NCBI RefSeq assembly: GCF_020740795.1
Contig: NC_067305.1
Span: 1,178,001 to 1,242,000, forward strand
DNA length: 64,000 bases
From: Apus apus
Taxonomy: Eukaryota; Chordata; Aves; Apodiformes; Apodidae
Direction: 5' to 3'
Position numbers and translations under genes: made by a program. How positions within the stretch are numbered: position 1 is the stretch's first letter; every line of letters begins with the position of its first letter. This document shows positions 58,600 through 64,000 of this stretch, one piece after another. The notes under the pieces were generated by a model that ran no database searches, was not told the origin of the DNA, and saw nothing but the letters and a program-made list of their open reading frames with translations.

Positions 58600-60930
58600 G
58601 GGGACAAGGAGGGAGGTTCAGGGCCAGTCCCCCCACAGCCAAGCCCACCCATCAGCTACTCTGAGCCTGTGAACAGGGGACACCCCACACCCTGAGGAAG
58701 GAACGCACCCCAGGACCACAGCACGGGCCAGGCGTGGAGGGCCCCATCCCCACAGCTGGCAGGGATTAACTGTCCCTGGCCATGAGCCACGTGGGGCTGT
58801 TGCCACAAGGCTGCAGACCGGCGTGGTGGGTGTTTGGAGAAGCACAGCAACAGCAGCTCCCTCCCACCCCTGGTGGGACATGGCCAGACACTCCCGGGGA
58901 CGTGCCCTCCACCGCAGAGGGGGAACCTGCTCTTAAGGATGTGGCACGAAAGCACAGACCTGACCTTGACATCCCCAGCCCTGTGTCTTCCCCTCTGCAT
59001 ACCTGGCTCTGGGAGGAGATGCCCCATTCCCAGTGTGGTGGGGAAACTGAAGCACAGGGTGGGATGTCCACACCTGGAGCCATGACACCAAGGCCAACCC
59101 CCAGCCATGGGACACGCAGCTGGTTTGCATGTGTGACATTCCCATTCTCACCCACCCGCCTCAGCCCACCACAGCTGGAGCCAAGGGATTGTCACCAGGT
59201 CGATGGCCGGGGGTGGTGGCAGAGCACACGATGACACTGCAGTCATGGGCAGCATGGTCATTGTCACACTGCCTGGCTGAGCTGTCACCCAGGGCCAGGA
59301 AGCATCTGGGAAGCCTCAGGGCTCCTGCCTCCACCACTAATTAGCCCAGGCTGCAACTGGATTGATGGAGATGAGGCAGAGACAACAGTGGGAATCAGCC
59401 ATTCTTGGGACCAGACTCCCTCCCATAGGGACCAGGCACCCCAGGACCAGACCCCTCTGCTCCTCCTGGGACCCATTTCTCCAGGTCGTGGGTGTCTTTG
59501 CCACCCTCTTTGTCCCATCCCCACACTGCTGGCTGACACCACCCCTGGCCCAGTGGCATCCGTGGGATGCTCAGCTGCATCCTGACCTGCCACCTCTGCA
59601 AAGGTACCACCCCACTGCAGTGCCCCCCCGGCCTCGCCCTGCGCAGGGTGGCACTGCCACCTGCCTTCCCTCCCTGTCCCCATGTCAAACCTCAAGACAG
59701 TCCCAAGGGGCACCAAACCCCATGGCTGGTCCTGCAGCTCTGTGTCCCCACATCCCGACGATCCCCCTGCTATGTCCTGCATCCTGACACCCCCAACCCC
59801 TTCCCAGCCCCCGGCACGAGGGCTGGAGCTGCCGAGCACACCTGCGGCGTGTGCTGATCCCACAGCCTGTCCCGGGCCTGGGATGGGGCCAGACATTGCA
59901 ACACCCTCCTCTGGGCCACATCCAGGCAGGCTGAGGGTGCTGGCATCCCTCTGGCACAGCAAAACCCCTGCCCTCGCCCCCAGCCCCAGAGGTGCCATCA
60001 GCCCTGCAGCTGCTGTGGAGCGAGGAAGGGGTAGAGGGTGGCAGTGGGGACATGTCCCCATCTCCGTCCCCGTTCCCATCCCAGTGCAGGCAGCTGGCAG
60101 AGTGTGGTGGTGATTCACTGCAGCAGTGTGAGGACAGCCTGGCTTTTTCCATGAGACAAGAGTGAAAACTTCCCGCTGTTTGTTTTCTCTGGTCCCTGAG
60201 GGATGGCAGTGGCAGCCCTGAAGGTGTTGGTCCTTTTGGGACATGGGGTCAGGCCTCGGTGTGATGGCTCTGGGTCCCCAAGGAACAACCAGCCTTTCCC
60301 ATGTCCTGTGGGATTCCCCTCCCTGGAAAGGGGCAAATTCTCCCCACCCCTGCACCTCATGGTGATGACAGGTGGCTGCCATGGTCAAGGATCCCACAGC
60401 TCAGGGGTCCAATGGCTCAGAGATTCCATGGCTTTTGGATCATGCTCCAACTGTCCCTTGCCACCTGCCTGCCCTCACTCTCAGGGCACTCTCCCCAAGC
60501 GGGTGTCCACCCCCTGCCCCAGCATGGCCAGGGATCAGGAGCCTGTGGGGCCACACTGCCCTGCTGTCCCACTCACCCAGGGACCCACAGCCATGAGACG
60601 CTCTTGGCTCAGTGTACAGGATCCAACCCTCTCCCCACACTGTCCAGAAGAGGGATCTCCCCGCGGTGGCACCATGGCCAGGCAGGGATGCACCAGCCCC
60701 AGCAGCTCCACACTGTGCACCCCAAACCATCAGCCATGTGCCCTCCTAACCCGGTGCAACTACAACCCAGCCCCTCACCCGGTGCCGGCAGGGCTGGGGC
60801 ACGGGGGGATCTGCCCCAGGAGCAGCTGCAGTTCCCCGGGTGGGCTCGGGGGACTGAGCAGCCGCCTGCTGCCCTGCACAGAGCTGCGGCGACCAGGGAC
60901 CCTGCAGCACTTAGAGGGAATCAAATATTA
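58600..60930. other. Upstream flank of TBXA2R, nothing recognised
   Basis: Probably intron 1 of TBXA2R. Long chance open frames occur on both strands without domains. No CR1, RNA gene or simple repeat of note. Confidence 0.45.
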
Positions 60931-60939
60931 AAGAGGGGC

Positions 60940-63330
60940 CACTTAGCGCCAGCGCGGCGGGGAGCGAGCGGAGCGCTGAGCAGCGGGAGCAAACCGGAGG
61001 CACTTACGGGAAGGGGCTCATGCGGGCGCCAGGGGCTCCTCACTCTTCGTCTGCCCCCATCAGAGGCGGCGGCCGCAGCAGGACGTGCGGGGGGACAGCA
61101 GGTCCTGCGGAGGAGAGACCCTGAGCCCACCGCCTGTCCCCCCCCCACCCCGAGTACTCGCGTTTGGGGTTATTGGATCCGTCAAAACCCTCTACCAGGA
61201 CATCCTGTGGGAGTGAGGGTTTGGCCACCAGTAAAGGAGCAGGATGCTGGAGGAGATGCCTCCAGCCCGGGGCACTAATGGGGATCCTGGAGCCGCCAGA
61301 GCCCGGGGGTCGGCGTTTGGCTGCCCCGGCCTCCGCCCGCGCCGCTTCCTGCGCTGCCCACATCCGAGGGGAGCGAGGGGAAGGCGAGAGGCTGACGCGG
61401 AGCACGGGAGGCTGCTCCTTATCAGTGCCGCTCCTGCCCCAGCCCGTTGCTTCCCCCGGCTTCCTCGGGCAGGGCTGGCAGGATCGGGCAGCGCGGGGGG
61501 GAGGCTGGGCAGGGAGGTTCTCTGGGCGGCAGGGCACCACGTCTGCAAAGGGACCCCAAACCGGGCAGCAGAGACTTCCCCCCACCCCGTGCACCCCCTC
61601 GGCTCGGGCTCTGCCACCCGGGACGTGGTGCTTGGCACAGGGTGGCTGTGCAGAAGATGCTGCAGGACATTTGCATTTGTCCCTCATGTGTTCAGTCTCT
61701 CCTCTTTGCTTGCTGGACCACGGGGCAGCCACATTCTCGAGGGACAAGGACTTTCTCTGCAGCGTCCCACCTGCCTCTCCAGCCTGATGTCCCTTGTGCA
61801 GGTGGTTCCCCAGGACACTGTCGGGCACAGCCATCCTTGCCAGGGACGGACATGGCCCCACCACCAATGACCCCCCCGGGCTGGGGCTCTCCAGGCAGCT
61901 CAGCTCAAGGCCACGAGCTGGGATGGGAACAGCCACGGCCACGTCACAGGGAAGGGGCCTGGCAGGATCCTACATCCCTCCCGTAGCCATCAAAGGGACC
62001 TGCTGCAAGGGGAGCCGGCCTGGCCTGAAGCAGGGACATCCCCGGGACACCCAGGACAGAGGATATTCATGGGAAGCAGTGACACACCAGCAGGGATGGT
62101 CCCTGCCAGGCTCGGTGCCTGTCCTCGCCTGTCCCTGCAGTGCCCCATGGCAGGGATCCCCAACCTGCTCAGCACAGTCCCCGTCCCTCCTCCCCCCAAC
62201 CTGCCCCGGAGCCCGCGGAGCAGGGCAGGAGGTGGCCGGGGGGGACTCGGCCCCCGCCCCGAGCCGGGCAGCCGGGGCTGTGGAGACGCCCCGGGAGGGG
62301 CGGCACAAAGGGATCCCCCCGCGCCTCGGCTGCGGCATTTCGAGGGCTTGGCCGCCCACTCCGGCCGCCCGAAATAGCCCCTTTCCCGGTCCTTTCCCCT
62401 CCCGGCCCTTTCCTTTCCCGGCCCTTTTCCAACCCTTCCCAGCAGCGCGGCGGAGCCGGCAGCCCCTTGCTGGCAGGGCAGGGGGGGGGGCGGCCGGGGG
62501 CTGCTGCAGGACCCGCCCCGCAGGGGGAGCCCCGAAAGCAAATCCTGGAGCCGGGGGGGAAAACCCGGGACGTGCCATTCCCGGACACCCAGCCCAGGGG
62601 ACAGCCGGGGGGGGGGAGCGGGGGCACCACGTCCTCGTCCCCGCTCCCCGTGGGGGTCACCGCCTTCCCCCGCCCCGAAACGCACCAGCTCTTCGGCTTT
62701 CTGGGCAAACCGGCTCAGTCAGCCCCCCGTCCCGCACAGCCCCTCCTTCCCTCCATCCCCCTCTCTCGGTCTTTCAGTTTCTCCGTCCATCCCAGCCGCT
62801 CCATCCGTCCGTCCCAGCCCTGCGGTGTGTCTGCCCATCCCTCTCTGCCCGTCTGACCCATCCTCTCGGGCTCTTTTTCCGTCTCAGCCCCTCTGGCCGC
62901 TCTCCCCCCTCCCCTGCCCTGCGCCCACCGGCCCCTCCATCTGCCCCTCCCTCCCCCGCCGACCCTGGCCCTACCTGGACGCCCCCGGAGCTGCCCAGCC
63001 CGGCTCGGCTCAGCTCGGTTGAGCTCGGCTCGGCTGAGCCCAGCCCCGGGGCAGGGCGGGGGAAGAGCCGGGCTCGCAGCCCACCCCCCCCGGCTCCGCC
63101 CCGCGCCCCCCGGAACAGAGTCCGGATGCGGCCCCGCGCCTGTCGCCCTCTCCTCCCGCTCCGCACGGGCCTCCCCGACCCCCCCCAGCCCGCATCGCCC
63201 ACCCCCCGCCTCGGCCCGGCTGCCCCCAAAGCCCCCGCAGCGTCCCCAGCGCTGAGCCCCCCGAGCACCCAGAACACGAGGCGGCCTCGACGGCGCCAGC
63301 GCCCACGAGTGGGATGAGGGGCCACGTCCC
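60940..63330. other. CpG-rich upstream region of TBXA2R
   Basis: Two CpG-dense zones, about 60940-61500 and 62200-63330, lie between TBXA2R and the window end. The first holds a minus-strand segment with good splice sites (61104-61008, donor CCC|GTAAGTG). The second holds a short GGCTC-type repeat near 63000-63040. They may be alternative TBXA2R promoters or belong to another gene. Confidence 0.4.
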
Positions 63331-63340
63331 CCGGCCTCAC

Positions 63341-63410
63341 CTGTCCCTGGGTGGCTGTGGGAAGGGGCTGGCGCCAAGACACTCCGACCCGTTGGCCCGA
63401 CTATATTTAG
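63341..63410 (-). promoter_or_regulatory. TBXA2R: Candidate distal TBXA2R promoter with TATA-like box and first exon
   Basis: On the minus strand CTAAATATAG (63410-63401) is followed some 30 bp later by a short stretch that ends in a good donor, GGGACAG|GTGAGG (63341/63340). A GGATAA motif, possibly GATA-type, lies just upstream (63429-63424). It could splice to the 58595 acceptor over 4.7 kb; no direct evidence ties it to TBXA2R. Confidence 0.35.
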
Positions 63411-63522
63411 CGGGGCCGAGCTCTTATCCGGGTTACTCACTTGTTTACCCGAGCAGGATTCCTACGTCCGGAGGGGGGTCAGTCCAGACGTGCAGCCACT
63501 GCCGCTGTCCCAGCGGGACCTG

Positions 63523-63572
63523 CAGGGCACAGCTCAGGGCACAGCTCAGGGCACAGCTCAGGGCACAGCTCT
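63523..63572. repeat. Short 12-bp tandem repeat, about 4 units
   Basis: GGGCACAGCTCA repeated about four times without change. Small simple repeat. Confidence 0.85.
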
Positions 63573-64000
63573 GCAGGGCTGGCACCACTTCTCCTCAAGC
63601 CTGGGAGGGGGACGTCTCCACTGTCCCCCGCAGCAAGCTCCAAGACCTGGGAATGGGGAGGCAGGGTGGCACATCCTTGGGCACTGTCCTGCTGAGGCCA
63701 GGGAACCACAAGGAGGGACGCAACAGCCTCCATGGCTGCTCTTTGTGCCCTGAAAGGAAGGACAGAGCCCATCCCTGGCATCCGTGTCTTCATCCAGCTC
63801 CAAAGCACTGGGAGCACCTGAGCCCACGGGTGAGGTGGGGACATCCCGTGCACCCAGCATCCCACCTGGGGTGTGCAGGCGGCTGGGGGATGCTCAGAGG
63901 CCTGAGTGGGAGGTTTTCCTGCCACCACCTTGGCACTGCTGGGCAGCAGAGGAGGAGGGTGACAGTTGGAGCTGGAATGTGGCTGTTCCTGGCGTGTGGA
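63573..64000. other. Right edge, nothing recognised
   Basis: No supported exon, repeat or RNA gene in the last 430 bp. Confidence 0.4.

Noticed and set aside
59285-60397. 370-aa minus-strand open frame upstream of TBXA2R
   Set aside because: No recognisable domain, low-complexity Gly/Trp/His mix, overlaps another open frame on the other strand.
61794-63317. 507-aa plus-strand open frame
   Set aside because: Long only because CpG-rich DNA lacks stops; Pro/Arg/Ser-rich, no domain, no convincing start context.

Overview
This is a gene-dense, GC-rich stretch of a bird genome, most likely part of a microchromosome. Three things point to birds. At least eleven CR1 LINE fragments are present, several ending in the typical ATTCTATGA/ATTCTGTGATT tail. 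The introns are short. The gene order FZR1 - MFSD12 - HMG20B - GIPC3 - TBXA2R matches human 19p13.3, which I recall as orthologous to chicken chromosome 28. I saw no retroviral or other capsid-bearing element, no CRISPR array and no tRNA or rRNA gene.

Layout, left to right. (1) 0.7-2.9 kb, minus strand: a two-exon Harbinger-type DDE nuclease gene with its own CpG promoter. (2) 5.2-25.7 kb, plus: FZR1 (Cdh1), the APC/C activator, with one non-coding and 13 coding exons, a CpG promoter carrying twin CREs, and a long first intron. (3) 27.4-31.3 kb, minus: a ten-coding-exon GRAM-domain membrane protein of the GRAMD2 family, which I do not recall at this place in mammals. (4) 32.5-33.4 kb: a CpG island with CCAAT boxes that matches no gene I can build. 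(5) 33.5-43.8 kb, minus: MFSD12, ten coding exons. (6) 44.0-45.9 kb: a large G-rich minisatellite in the gap between the divergent MFSD12 and HMG20B promoters. (7) 46.1-53.7 kb, plus: HMG20B. (8) 53.9-56.7 kb, plus: GIPC3. (9) 56.8-58.6 kb, minus: TBXA2R, tail-to-tail with GIPC3, with possible 5' non-coding sequence out to about 63.4 kb. From there to 64 kb I find no convincing gene.

I built all gene models by joining open frames at GT-AG sites and checking that exon phases close. The six multi-exon genes each give a phase-consistent reading frame: FZR1 493 aa, GRAMD2-like 314, MFSD12 495, HMG20B 319, GIPC3 307, TBXA2R 355. The Harbinger-like gene gives 424 or 401 aa depending on the start. 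These genes do not form one pathway; they are an ordinary syntenic block of cell-cycle, lysosome/melanosome, chromatin, hearing and prostanoid-signalling genes.

The least routine features are the retained Harbinger-type nuclease, the extra GRAMD2-family gene, the orphan promoter, three minisatellites close to promoters or splice donors (one carries copies of a real splice donor), a long inverted repeat in an HMG20B intron, and an unexplained 74-bp repeat pair in FZR1 intron 1.
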